Source: JAPPLB01 sp965218555
GTDB lineage: Bacteria > Acidobacteriota > Terriglobia > Bryobacterales > UBA6623
NCBI GenBank assembly: GCA_965218555.1
Contig: OZ244625.1
Coordinates: 62,001 to 126,000 of the forward strand
DNA length: 64,000 nucleotides
Direction: 5' to 3'
Part shown: in pieces, positions 16,117 to 23,810 of the stretch
How the letters are laid out: the number at the start of each line of letters is the position of its first letter
How positions within the stretch are numbered: the first letter of the stretch is position 1
The notes under the pieces: model-generated
Told to the model about the DNA's origin: nothing
The model's input: only the letters and a program-made list of their open reading frames with translations
Database searches by the model: none
Made by a program: the position numbers and the translations under genes

Positions 16117-17040
16117 TTAACGCTCGGGCGGGATGGGCCGGGCCCGTTTCAGCAGGTGCGACGGTATCGCGGGGCTGCTTCCGAGGAAGTTGAACTCCTC
16201 TCCGCGGTCATAGCCATGCCTGGCGCCGATGGTCGAAGCCAGCTCGCTCAGGAATGCCGTTACGAGCTGATCGACGGCGAGCTCGTCGAGCGGATTCAGC
16301 AGCTTCGAAGGCCTTCCCGCCAACTCCAGCCGCGCTTTCGTTTCCGTGGCATATCGGTAATTGGGCGTTCGCAGCGCCAGGACGGCCTTGACTTTCTTGT
16401 CGAACGTAGAGGAAATGTCGACCCCCTTGAAGCTCGCCCGGCCGTGCCCTCCTTCGCCGGGCCGATACGGCCGATAGGGCGAATAGAAGTAATAGAACCG
16501 CGCCGCATAGCCCTTGAACCCGATGTGAGTCATCTCCTGCAGGAAGTAGCTCCCGCCGCCGTACGGGGCCTCCTCCGCCATTCGGCCGACCCGATAGTTG
16601 TCCTGGTCATCGATGTAGTTGATGTACCAGTCGGGGAAGAACATCGTCTCCGGCTTGTAGAAGCGCACCATCGACATCACCTGGTTTCGCATCTCGCTGC
16701 TCGAGATGTAGGCCAGCTCACCGCTCTTGTGTCCCAGATAGATGACTTCCTTGACACCCAGGATCTCCGCGGCGGTGCGGGCCTCCTCGTTGCTCGCCAG
16801 GGATGTCTGTGCAGGCCCCAGGTCCACCGAGTCCTTCTCCAGGTTTCCGAACTGAAGGACATACACCTCACGGCCGGCGTCGATCATCCGGGCCAGCGTC
16901 CCGCCGGCTCCGAACAGAAAGTCCCGCGGGCCTGCTGTAATGACGAGCACCGGCCCGTCCCCTTCCTGCGCGACCAAGGGAGGAGCCGCCACGACAACCG
17001 CAGTCAGAAGGACCAGGAATCCGATCCGCGCCAGGTTCAT
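16117..17040 (-). CDS. Exported PIG-L-like protein lacking zinc-ligand histidines
   Basis: The 307-residue protein has a signal peptide (IGFLVLLTAVVVAAPPLVAQ) and aligns with the PIG-L fold: VLVITAGPRDFLFGAGGTLARM, then VIYLGHKSGELAYIS and FFPDWYINYIDDQDNYRVGR. Where active enzymes have PHxDD this has AGPRD, and where they have NPDH it has DQDN, so both zinc-binding histidines are absent. It is unlikely to be a standard zinc deacetylase. Its start overlaps the stop of the 17945-17037 gene by ATGA, so the two near-paralogues are translationally coupled. Family membership is clear; activity is unknown. Confidence 0.82.
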   Translation of the reverse strand: MNLARIGFLVLLTAVVVAAPPLVAQEGDGPVLVITAGPRDFLFGAGGTLARMIDAGREVYVLQFGNLEKDSVDLGPAQTSLASNEEARTAAEILGVKEVIYLGHKSGELAYISSSEMRNQVMSMVRFYKPETMFFPDWYINYIDDQDNYRVGRMAEEAPYGGGSYFLQEMTHIGFKGYAARFYYFYSPYRPYRPGEGGHGRASFKGVDISSTFDKKVKAVLALRTPNYRYATETKARLELAGRPSKLLNPLDELAVDQLVTAFLSELASTIGARHGYDRGEEFNFLGSSPAIPSHLLKRARPIPPER

Positions 17041-17945
17041 TTCGGGACCGCCTTCTCGAGAACATGCGGGGGCAGATCGGGACCGCCTCCGCCAACGTAG
17101 TTGAACTCCTCCCCGAAACGGAAGCCATACTTCGCGCCGATCGTCGCACCGAGTTGCTCGACATAGCTGCGGACAAGCTTGCGGACAGCACTGTCGTCGA
17201 GGGGGTTCAGCATTTCCGCCGTACGGCCAGCGGCAACGAGCCGGTCACGGACCGCCCGCGCGTAGACCTGGTTGCGGTTGCGCAGCAACTCGATCGAATT
17301 CATCTTCTGCTCAATCGTCGAAGTGATGTCGAACGGCGTCATTCGCGCCCGCTTCTCGCCGCCCTCGCCGGGGCGGTAGGGCCGCTGATGCGAGTAAAAG
17401 TACACCTCGGGCGCGCCGTACCCTCGCAAGCCCATCCTTTGCAGTTCGGGTGAGAACGTGCCCCCGCCGCTGTAGCCCCAGGATTCTTCGGCAATCCGCC
17501 CCAGATGATATTGATCGCGATCATCGAGATAGTGCACATAGGGGTCGGGGATGAACAATTTCCTGGGACGGTAATGCCGAATCAACGCGAAGAGCTGCTT
17601 GCGCATCTCGGTCGCCGAAACATACCCGAATTCGCCGCTCTTGTGGCCCATGTAGACGGTGTCGTTCACGCCCAGCAGCTTTGCCGCGTCCTTGCCGTCT
17701 TCGACGTTCGCGAGCCGCGCCTGCGCCGGCGTGAGCCCGTTGGCGATCTTCTCGTCGTTACCCATCTGGGCGACGTAGACGCCATAGCCTTCCTGAATGA
17801 ACTTGATCAACGTGCCCCCGGCCCCGAACAGGTAGTCGCCCGAGTTGGCCGTCACCACGAGGATGTTGCCGGCCTCCTGGCCCGCCGCCGGGACACCCGT
17901 GGAGAGAACCACCAGGAGAACCAACACCGCTGAGCACAACCGCAT
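17037..17945 (-). CDS. Exported PIG-L-like protein lacking zinc-ligand histidines
   Basis: The 302-residue protein has a signal peptide (MRLCSAVLVLLVVLSTGVPA, cleavage near AAGQE). The fold signature is ILVVTANSGDYLFGAGGT, with ANSGD replacing PHxDD. The second site reads FIPDPYVHYLDDRDQYHLGR, with RDQY where active copies have NPDH. The shared VYMGHKSGEFGYVS and EEFNYVGG segments show it is the closest relative of the next gene, to which it is coupled by ATGA. First gene of the pair; the upstream 225 bp holds no other gene. Confidence 0.82.
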   Translation of the reverse strand: MRLCSAVLVLLVVLSTGVPAAGQEAGNILVVTANSGDYLFGAGGTLIKFIQEGYGVYVAQMGNDEKIANGLTPAQARLANVEDGKDAAKLLGVNDTVYMGHKSGEFGYVSATEMRKQLFALIRHYRPRKLFIPDPYVHYLDDRDQYHLGRIAEESWGYSGGGTFSPELQRMGLRGYGAPEVYFYSHQRPYRPGEGGEKRARMTPFDITSTIEQKMNSIELLRNRNQVYARAVRDRLVAAGRTAEMLNPLDDSAVRKLVRSYVEQLGATIGAKYGFRFGEEFNYVGGGGPDLPPHVLEKAVPK

Positions 17946-18035
17946 CGATTCGCAAGTGTACCATCCGCGACAACGGCAACAGGGGATTCACCCCGAAGCC
18001 GTCGCTTTCGGAGCCGCCATCAGATCGTGCGCCGG

Positions 18036-18090
18036 TCTCGGCTACCGCTCCGACCATCTCCTGCGGTTCGTCTTCGGTCATGTGACCGCG
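18036..18090 (-). other. Short fragment similar to the small interrupted gene at 19684-19977
   Basis: The minus strand from ATG 18083 reads MTEDEPQEMVGAVAE, against MTEDEWHGLVGTVAE from 19977; the bases match closely over about 45 nt and then diverge. It looks like a relic of the same small gene family, in the leader of the divergent PIG-L pair. The rest of 17946-18169 shows nothing recognisable. Confidence 0.45.
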
Positions 18091-18169
18091 CATGCAGTTG
18101 TCGGTAAACACGGTAGCCGGCGAGAGTCGAAGCGACACACGCGGCCGTTCTCACAAAGTAAGCGCCGCG

Positions 18170-18397
18170 TTACACCCGGATCACTTCGAACTTACTCCGG
18201 AATTCCTCGGCCGCCGCTCTCTTCCGGAAGACGCTCGCTGTCGTTACCAATGCCTCTTCAGAGTTTCCGGCGTCGATCAGCGACAGCGATTCATCGAAGG
18301 ACCGCCGCGCAGGGTCTTCGTCCGACTGCGTTTGGACTCCGCACACGACGAGTCCAACGAATGCTACGTCGATCAGCATCAACGGCGTCCTGCCCAA
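18170..18397 (-). CDS. Small exported protein, possibly a shortened DUF4019-like domain
   Basis: The 75-residue frame starts with a hydrophobic segment (LMLIDVAFVGLVVCGVQT) and continues FDESLSLIDAGNSEEALVTTASVFRKR (read as two overlapping pieces), resembling the start of DUF4019/DUF3887-type domains that carry FLxLIDxGxxxxxW. It stops early, so it may be truncated. It follows the Yip1-like gene by 29 bp in the same direction; Yip1-like membrane genes are often followed by such small domains. Function unknown. Confidence 0.5.
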   Translation of the reverse strand: MGRTPLMLIDVAFVGLVVCGVQTQSDEDPARRSFDESLSLIDAGNSEEALVTTASVFRKRAAAEEFRSKFEVIRV

Positions 18398-18426
18398 CTA
18401 CGCCGAGTGCATCTCCGCTCCACCGT

Positions 18427-19083
18427 TCAGGACGATCCCACCGTAATCATCAGACTCAGCAGCAACTTCGTCGCCGCCTCTCCCGCGAGGAGGGCCGCCA
18501 CGAAGATCGCGACCGCTCGGCCTCCCCGCTGGTTGCACGAGACCGAGAACGCCTTCCACATGAGGCAGACCATCCAGACCACACAGGCGAGGGCGAGCAG
18601 CCCCACGACGATATTCGCTGCCTGCGGCGTCACGAACCGGCCCTCGAGCGCGCCAGCGACAAGATCTTCGTTGCCCTGACGCACCGCCGGAGGAATGCAG
18701 GCAAGAGCGGCCAGCAGCAGCGGCCAACGAGCCAACGCCTGCGTGCCTGCGATGTCGACGAGCCGGACCGTCCGCGGGGCGACAAGGAGCGAGACCAGCC
18801 ACAGGAGCACCGTGATGACGGACCAGTTCACCAGGCCCTCGATAACCGCAACCCGGAACGACACGCTGAATCCCGGGTGGAAGTCGAGCAACCCGTCGAA
18901 GTGCACGCCGCCTGCGGACGCGGCCAGCCCGCTCACGAAGATAACGGCCAGCCCAACCGCCAGGGCCTGACCTCCGGCGATACGGACGAACGGATTGAAG
19001 AGCCACTGGGCGACCGTCATCTCTCGCGGGACCGCCGCGCTATTCGTTGTCTTATCCAACATCGGTGTCGTCTCCGTGGGCAT
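18427..19083 (-). CDS. Yip1-family integral membrane protein
   Basis: The 218-residue protein has five likely membrane segments (for example ALAVGLAVIFVSGLAAS, VITVLLWLVSLLVA, ANIVVGLLALACVVWMV). The opening WLFNPFVRIAGGQAL and the central VDIAGTQALARWP fit bacterial YIP1-family proteins of unknown role. ATG at 19083 is the only good start. It probably forms an operon with the small exported gene at 18170-18397. Confidence 0.7.
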   Translation of the reverse strand: MPTETTPMLDKTTNSAAVPREMTVAQWLFNPFVRIAGGQALAVGLAVIFVSGLAASAGGVHFDGLLDFHPGFSVSFRVAVIEGLVNWSVITVLLWLVSLLVAPRTVRLVDIAGTQALARWPLLLAALACIPPAVRQGNEDLVAGALEGRFVTPQAANIVVGLLALACVVWMVCLMWKAFSVSCNQRGGRAVAIFVAALLAGEAATKLLLSLMITVGSS

Positions 19084-19108
19084 GTACGGCTTTCAGACCT
19101 TCTTGAAT

Positions 19109-19351
19109 TCACAGGTCAAGCGCCTGCAGAAGATCCTCAACGCTCATTCCATGGTGCCTAGCTGTGATCTTCAGGATGCCTGACAAGGTCTTCGCCCTGA
19201 TCGGACTGTGGAGCGGGATCACTTCATGGTGCTCGCCATTGACCTGCGTAGTAATCCGAACATGAGAACCGCGGCGCCTCACAGCCTCGTATCCCAGCCG
19301 TCGCAGGGACTTCTGAAGGGTGGTCCCGCTCACGTTGCGGGGCAGCTTCAC
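19109..19351 (-). CDS. hicA: HicA-family mRNA interferase toxin
   Basis: The 80-residue protein shows the HicA double-stranded-RNA-binding-like fold: LQKSLRRLGYEAVRRRGSHV with the catalytic His in GSH, a central basic strand, and HSPIRAKTLSGILK. HicA toxins cleave mRNA and are neutralised by HicB. Its start overlaps the end of hicB by ATGA, so toxin translation depends on antitoxin translation. The order antitoxin-then-toxin is the less common arrangement. Confidence 0.88.
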   Translation of the reverse strand: MKLPRNVSGTTLQKSLRRLGYEAVRRRGSHVRITTQVNGEHHEVIPLHSPIRAKTLSGILKITARHHGMSVEDLLQALDL

Positions 19352-19569
19352 CCCACCAGAACCTCATCCCGCACAAAGTGCAGACGGATCAGCTTCGGCC
19401 GAGGCATGCCGTCGTCGAAATAGCAGTCAACGGCTTCCCTGACGTTGCGACGGATATCGTCAACGGAGTCACCTTGCGTGTGGATACCGTACCCAAGTGC
19501 AGTTGCCGAATACCCCCCGTCAACCTCGTCTTCCGTGATTTCAAAGATGATCTCGGTTGCGGACATCAC
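19348..19569 (-). CDS. hicB: HicB-like antitoxin
   Basis: The 73-residue protein has the partly degenerate RNase H-like HicB core: FEITEDEVDGGYSATALGYG then DSVDDIRRNVREAVDCYF. Members of this subgroup are often misnamed as 2-oxoisovalerate dehydrogenase subunit. It lacks a separate C-terminal DNA-binding domain, so operon autoregulation may be weak or need other factors. First gene of the hicBA pair. A start one codon later (second Met) is equally possible. Confidence 0.82.
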   Translation of the reverse strand: MMSATEIIFEITEDEVDGGYSATALGYGIHTQGDSVDDIRRNVREAVDCYFDDGMPRPKLIRLHFVRDEVLVG

Positions 19570-19683
19570 GTGCTCCTTTGGTGTCAGTATCCCTTATAAC
19601 TCCATATCCGTAAAGGCGTTTCTGGTCTCAAACTGGACCCTGCGTGCCTGGGGATTCCTCCCACCTGCTGCACACGTGTTTGT

Positions 19684-19977
19684 TCAGGGCTCTTCGTGTC
19701 GAACCTTCTGCCGCCGTAGCTGGTCCACTTTTACCACCTTCCCGTCCCGGCGGACCTCGGACAACGATTTACGTCCTTGGGCTTGTACAGGATCCTCAAT
19801 AGCCAGCCGTTGCAATTCGCTCTTAAGACGAAAGGCCTCCTGCTCGGTCTTAATCGCTGCCTTCAGCGCGGGGGCTTACAGCGTCAGCTTCCGCCGTAAC
19901 TTGAAGACGATCCCGGACAGGCCGGGATGGGACTCGGCTACCGTTCCGACCAGCCCGTGCCATTCGTCTTCTGTCAT
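19684..19977 (-). pseudogene. Small gene of unknown function with an in-frame TAA
   Basis: From ATG 19977 one frame reads MTEDEWHGLVGTVAESHPG to LRRKLTL, meets TAA at 19876-19878, and continues without a break for 63 codons (KTEQEAFRLKSELQRLAIED ... QLRRQKVRHEEP) to a stop at 19684. The second part is charged, helical and coding-like in the same frame, so the TAA looks like a nonsense mutation in a 97-residue protein. No family is recognised. A relic of the same start lies at 18036-18090. Confidence 0.5.
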
Positions 19978-20099
19978 GTGATCCAGGGATTTCTATCTGC
20001 GCCTCAAAGGCACAGATCACTACACGCGCTAGTCGGAATGCTCCCGGAACAGGGGATCGTGATCCGTTTGCCAGTAATGAGTTTCCCGCAGAACTGGCA

Positions 20100-20700
20100 C
20101 TACTCCGGACTGCGGTAGAGGATCGGCCACCTGACAAGTTGGCCTCCCTGCGCTGCCCACTCTTTTGCACGGGGGCCGATGTATACGGGTTCATCTGGCA
20201 CTGGAGAGACTCGAATTGGCTTGGCTCCCCACTCGGCGATGTATACCCCGAATTCGTTGCAGCAGCGCCGCTGGATCCACCCCAGCAGCGATGCCGCCCA
20301 CCTCACAAACTCGGTAGATTTCGGCCTCCCCTCGAATGTGGGGGGGCCAAACAACAGGGGTCGAACCGCAGGCGGCCCCGGGAAAGCATGTTTCCAAACA
20401 GCCCACAGCGGCTGAATTCTACGAACTCGTAGTCGGAGACATCGACATCGAAATAGCCTTGCTCTTCAGAGAGTTGAGCGCGCACCGGGCCTGCCAGCTC
20501 GGGCTTGCCGAGCAGGATATGCATACCGGACTGCCACATGAACTGATGGTCCCGCGGCCCGAAAGCCAGGAGTTCATCCAGCCACTCCGGCTCTAGCGTC
20601 GGGTGGGACGTGAGCAAGAACTTACAATCGCTGCCGCGCCGAGCGGGAGTCGTGCTATTGGTGAAGGTCCGTTCCGTCCCGAAGGAGTCTACACGATCTA
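20100..20700 (-). pseudogene. Unrecognised gene with a frameshift in a C run
   Basis: Two minus-strand frames look coding and join at about 20340-20350. The upstream one contains LLTSHPTLEPEWLDELLAFG and GYFDVDVSDYEFVEFSRCG. The downstream one contains FEGRPKSTEFVRWAASLLGW, FGVYIAEWGAKPIRVSPVP and ends at 20100. The switch lies at GACCCCTG, so a one-base change in the C run is the likely lesion. No start codon is clear upstream. The product is unknown; the acidic patch and small size would fit an immunity-like protein, which is speculation. Confidence 0.4.
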
Positions 20701-20751
20701 TCCGCCTGCTACGATGTAAGAAATGGTAATACCAAATAATACAGGAATCCA

Positions 20752-21048
20752 ATGAGAACACGGCGGACATTCACCATATCCCTCCCCGAATCCATGGCTG
20801 AACAGGTCGAGAAGGCCAGGAAAGCAGAACACCGGACGCGCTCGGAACTCGTCCGGGAGGCGCTGCGCGCATACCTGAACAAACGCGTTCACGTCGTTGC
20901 GGCTTCGAAAGCGGAACTTGCGGCTATCCGTCGCGGGCGCGCCGAGATCGAGAAAGGCGAGTACGTGACGCTGGACGAACTCCTGCATGACCTGGCAGCT
21001 ACGCATCGCAAAACAAGCCGCAAGAAGGCTCAAAAAAGTTCCGCGTAA
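20752..21048 (+). CDS. Ribbon-helix-helix antitoxin (CopG/RelB type)
   Basis: The 98-residue protein opens with an RHH DNA-binding domain: RTFTISLPESMAEQVEKA then TRSELVREALRAYL. A C-terminal helical tail (AELAAIRRGRAEIEKGEYVT, then LDELLHDLA) would wrap the toxin. It overlaps the toxin gene by 62 bp and should repress the promoter through its RHH domain. The AT-rich stretch just upstream (20722-20745, with two TAATAC units) probably holds the promoter. Confidence 0.85.
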   Translation: MRTRRTFTISLPESMAEQVEKARKAEHRTRSELVREALRAYLNKRVHVVAASKAELAAIRRGRAEIEKGEYVTLDELLHDLAATHRKTSRKKAQKSSA

Positions 21049-21244
21049 GGATCAGGAGCAGATCGCGGGGGCCATCGCCGAAATGCGTGCGAGTCCGTTC
21101 CGGGGGGACATCGCACGGCTCAAGAACAAGCCGGCCGCCTGGCGGCGCCGCGTCGGGAACTGCCGGATCTTCTTCGATGTGGATGTGGAAGAACTGCTCG
21201 TCGATGTGACCGATATCCGACGACGGACATCGACCACGTATTGA
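20987..21244 (+). CDS. RelE/ParE-family toxin
   Basis: The 85-residue protein matches the RelE/ParE fold: MTWQLRIAKQAARRLKKVP, then IARLKNKPAAWRRRVGNCRI and FFDVDVEELLVDVTDIRRR. The conserved RVGNCRIFF strand is characteristic. ParE poisons gyrase and RelE cleaves mRNA on the ribosome; which applies here cannot be told. It starts inside the antitoxin gene, giving tight translational coupling. Confidence 0.85.
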   Translation: MTWQLRIAKQAARRLKKVPRKDQEQIAGAIAEMRASPFRGDIARLKNKPAAWRRRVGNCRIFFDVDVEELLVDVTDIRRRTSTTY

Positions 21245-21574
21245 CACAGGTTCACGAATCCGGTTCGTTTCGAGCCTTGAAGAACGGGCAGACTGATTGG
21301 AGAGGAAGCATAGCAGCCCTTGGTAAAAGTCACGCGGGCGGCGTTACGCGCCCCTGGACCGATTTCGTAACGCCTAGCCGCTCCAGGAACGTGGCGCATC
21401 GCTCTCCGCGCAGCCGAGCGGAAGTAGCGCGTAACCCTTCGGGCGGTGGACGTTTGCGCTCGTCGGCTTTGTTGTTCGCTTTTTCCTTTGCAAGGAGGAG
21501 ATCACCCGGATCGCCATCTTCCTCACTCCCGGGGCTGGGAATCGAATTACAGGCATTACGACTTGCGCCTAATG
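21245..21574. other. Intergenic stretch between two toxin-antitoxin modules
   Basis: 330 bp without a gene. The plus frame is open but its composition does not look coding, and no family is visible. An isolated AAGGAGGAG at about 21498 is not followed by a start codon. It may be a decayed segment between the RelE and HigBA modules. Confidence 0.4.
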
Positions 21575-21595
21575 GTCCCAATATGGGACTATACT
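21575..21595 (+). promoter_or_regulatory. Probable higBA operator over a -10 box
   Basis: GTCCCA-ATA-TGGGAC (21575-21589) is a perfect 6-bp inverted repeat that abuts TATACT (21590-21595), a good -10 hexamer placed 11 bp before the higB start. No clear -35 box was seen. HigA antitoxins bind such palindromes and repress their own operon. Confidence 0.5.
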
Positions 21596-21606
21596 GGGGT
21601 TACGGC

Positions 21607-21909
21607 ATGCGGGTTATCGCCCTGGCCACGTTGAAAGCCTTCCTTGACGCCAAGCCCGTTCACGCCGATGCTCGTGAGCCGGTGATGGCTTGGTATAGAC
21701 AGGTGAAGGCCGCGGATTGGACAAGCCCGGCCGATGTCAAACGGGATGTTCGCAGCGTCAGCATCCTCAAGGACGGGAGGGCGGTGTTCAACATCGCCGG
21801 CAACAAGTATCGCATTGTGGTGTGGATCAACTACCCCTATCGGGTCGTTTACATTCGATTCATCGGGACGCACCGAATGTACGACGCCATTGATGCGCAA
21901 TCGATTTGA
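21607..21909 (+). CDS. higB: HigB-family mRNA interferase toxin
   Basis: The 100-residue protein starts MRVIALATLKAFLDAKP and has the HigB core: PVMAWYRQVKAADWTSPADV, VFNIAGNKYRIVVWINYP and VVYIRFIGTHRMYDAID. HigB cleaves mRNA in translating ribosomes. The family's toxin-first order is kept, with higA 10 bp downstream. The frame is open further upstream, but only the ATG at 21607 gives the family N-terminus and leaves the operator outside the gene. Confidence 0.88.
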   Translation: MRVIALATLKAFLDAKPVHADAREPVMAWYRQVKAADWTSPADVKRDVRSVSILKDGRAVFNIAGNKYRIVVWINYPYRVVYIRFIGTHRMYDAIDAQSI

Positions 21910-21919
21910 GGGTCGAGCC

Positions 21920-22309
21920 ATGGAAATCGTACCGATCAAGACGAGACGAGACTACCAACGCACGCTCAAGGAAATCGAGGGCTTGATGACGGCCAAGCCC
22001 GACACGCCCGAAGGCGACCGCCTGGATGTTCTGGTGACACTGGTCGAGGCCTGGGAGGCGCGGAATTACCCTCTCGATCTACCCGACCCGATCGACGCCA
22101 TCCAGTACCACATGGAACAGAAAGGGCTCGCGGCGAAAGACCTGGTTCTCTATATCGGTAGCCGCAACCGGGTTTACGAGGTGTTGAACCGCAAGCGGCC
22201 ACTGAGCCTCACGATGATCCGGCGGTTGCACAAGGGGCTCGGAATACCTGCGGAGTCATTGATCAAGGTCGCCGATGAGGCGCCACAGCTTACGGGTTCG
22301 ACGAGTTGA
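21920..22309 (+). CDS. higA: HigA-family antitoxin with helix-turn-helix
   Basis: The 129-residue protein has an N-terminal toxin-binding region (TRRDYQRTLKEIEGLMTAKP, DRLDVLVTLVEAWE) and a C-terminal HTH (YHMEQKGLAAKDLVLYIGS, then RVYEVLNRKRPLSLTMIRRL). It neutralises HigB and probably binds the palindrome at 21575-21589. ATG at 21920 follows higB by 10 bp. Confidence 0.88.
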   Translation: MEIVPIKTRRDYQRTLKEIEGLMTAKPDTPEGDRLDVLVTLVEAWEARNYPLDLPDPIDAIQYHMEQKGLAAKDLVLYIGSRNRVYEVLNRKRPLSLTMIRRLHKGLGIPAESLIKVADEAPQLTGSTS

Positions 22310-22484
22310 TATTTGAGGATTCCCGCGCATCTATCTCCAAGAGACCGTCTCGTGCTCAGCCGTAGCTGGCTTCCGCATCGGGCGCGCGACACGAGGACCG
22401 AGGGAGCCCCCGACTCCGCTCCAGCCCCCGAAACAACGGCACTCTACTGCCCTCGCCGCTGCACCCTCCGGAAAAAAGAGGATC

Positions 22485-22758
22485 AGAGGAGCTCCGTCCG
22501 CAACGCCCATTCTCGGCTGGCGACGGCTTGCGAGACCCGCACCGCGCCGAAGGGTCGCGGCCTCGAAGTCCCCAAACTCGCCGGGCTGAGAGACCGAGAA
22601 GCCATCGACCGCATGAAAAGTGGTATATGTACTGGAGTTCCGAGCGCTGCGTCCGTGATAACGGATCTGACCATGCCGACGTGCTCTACCGGCGAACCGC
22701 GTGGGACTACCTGTCGAGCCTGAGAGGACGCATCGAGAACAACGCAGGCAGCCAATGA
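22485..22758 (+). pseudogene. Remnant of a PIG-L gene (C-terminal part)
   Basis: The last 46 codons (MYWSSERCVRDNGSDHADVL to NNAGSQ) align with the C-terminus of the next gene (MYWISAKRGQENGVRYAEVF to GNAVER). Just before, in another frame, GRGLEVPKLAGLRDREAIDR matches AKGLKIPELDGLSDEQAHER; the frames switch at about 22617. Everything N-terminal is gone, replaced by the toxin-antitoxin island. Its TGA still overlaps the ATG of the following PIG-L gene, as in the intact members, so the operon once had a fourth copy at its head. Confidence 0.75.
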
Positions 22759-23810
22759 AACCGGATCTTCCCGTTCCTAAAAAAATGGCCGCTTCACCGA
22801 GCGACGCCTGCCTCCGCCCCTCTGGGTGGCATCGCCGCCGAGCGGCGGGCGGCGGGCCAGCGGCGCTCTTTTTCCGGCTCATCAGCGTGCTGTGCCCGGT
22901 GTTCTTTTTTGCCGTAGTTCTGAACTCCGCCACAGTCGGCCCGCTTCCGCAAGGCAAGCTCCCCCCCGGCAAGACCTTGATGGTGATCCAACCCCATCAC
23001 GACGACCACACCTGGCAATACGGATTCGCCGGGCTCATCGCCAAGATGATCGACGCAGGCTACAAAGGTATCTTCGTCCGCGTGTCGAACGACGAGAAAG
23101 ACGGCGGCATGCAGCACGGCTGGGGCGCCAACGACATCTCGAACTACGAAGACACCCTCGTCGCCACAAAAAACCTGGGGATCGACGAGGTCATCAGCCT
23201 CAACTGGCGTAACGATCACATGAGCTCGATTCCACACGTCGAGCTGCGCGATCAGATCATCCTGCTCATCCGCAAGCGGCGGCCCGACGTCGTCATGTCG
23301 TATCACCCGTGGGGCAACTACGACCGCAACCCCGACCACCGCAAAGTTGCCTGGGCCGTCGGATCGGCCGTGTGGCTCTCAGAGTTTGGCAGCGTGCGAT
23401 CGGATCACGCGAAGCTCGGCCTCGAGCCGCACCGCGTCCCCTACAAGTACTATTCCCACCGCAACGACTACGGTCGTGGCTATCACCCGAACATCTTCTA
23501 CGAGCTCACTGAAGACGAGGTCTCCCGCAAGGCCAGGTCCTACCGCCTGCACAGGATTCGCGTCAGCGCCGGCGCCGGCAAAAGGATGCGCGAACTGCTC
23601 GACGCCAAGGGTCTCAAGATTCCCGAACTCGACGGTCTGAGCGACGAACAGGCCCATGAGCGCTTGCAGGAAATGTTCATGTACTGGATCTCCGCCAAGC
23701 GCGGCCAGGAAAACGGCGTACGGTACGCCGAGGTCTTCTACTTCATGGACGAGTGGCACGGCATCCCAGGCCTGAGCGACTACATCCAGGGAAACGCGGT
23801 CGAGCGATGA
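22755..23810 (+). CDS. PIG-L/LmbE family N-deacetylase, membrane-anchored or exported
   Basis: The 351-residue protein has a basic N-terminus followed by a hydrophobic segment (LISVLCPVFFFAVVLNSATV), so it is exported or anchored. Zinc-site motifs are intact: IQPHHDDHTW and YDRNPDHRKVAW. The length beyond the fold is typical of the exported acidobacterial LmbE-like group. The substrate is unknown; the family removes acetyl groups from amino sugars. First intact gene of a three-gene operon, coupled by ATGA to the remnant before it and to the gene after it. Confidence 0.88.
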   Translation: MKPDLPVPKKMAASPSDACLRPSGWHRRRAAGGGPAALFFRLISVLCPVFFFAVVLNSATVGPLPQGKLPPGKTLMVIQPHHDDHTWQYGFAGLIAKMIDAGYKGIFVRVSNDEKDGGMQHGWGANDISNYEDTLVATKNLGIDEVISLNWRNDHMSSIPHVELRDQIILLIRKRRPDVVMSYHPWGNYDRNPDHRKVAWAVGSAVWLSEFGSVRSDHAKLGLEPHRVPYKYYSHRNDYGRGYHPNIFYELTEDEVSRKARSYRLHRIRVSAGAGKRMRELLDAKGLKIPELDGLSDEQAHERLQEMFMYWISAKRGQENGVRYAEVFYFMDEWHGIPGLSDYIQGNAVER

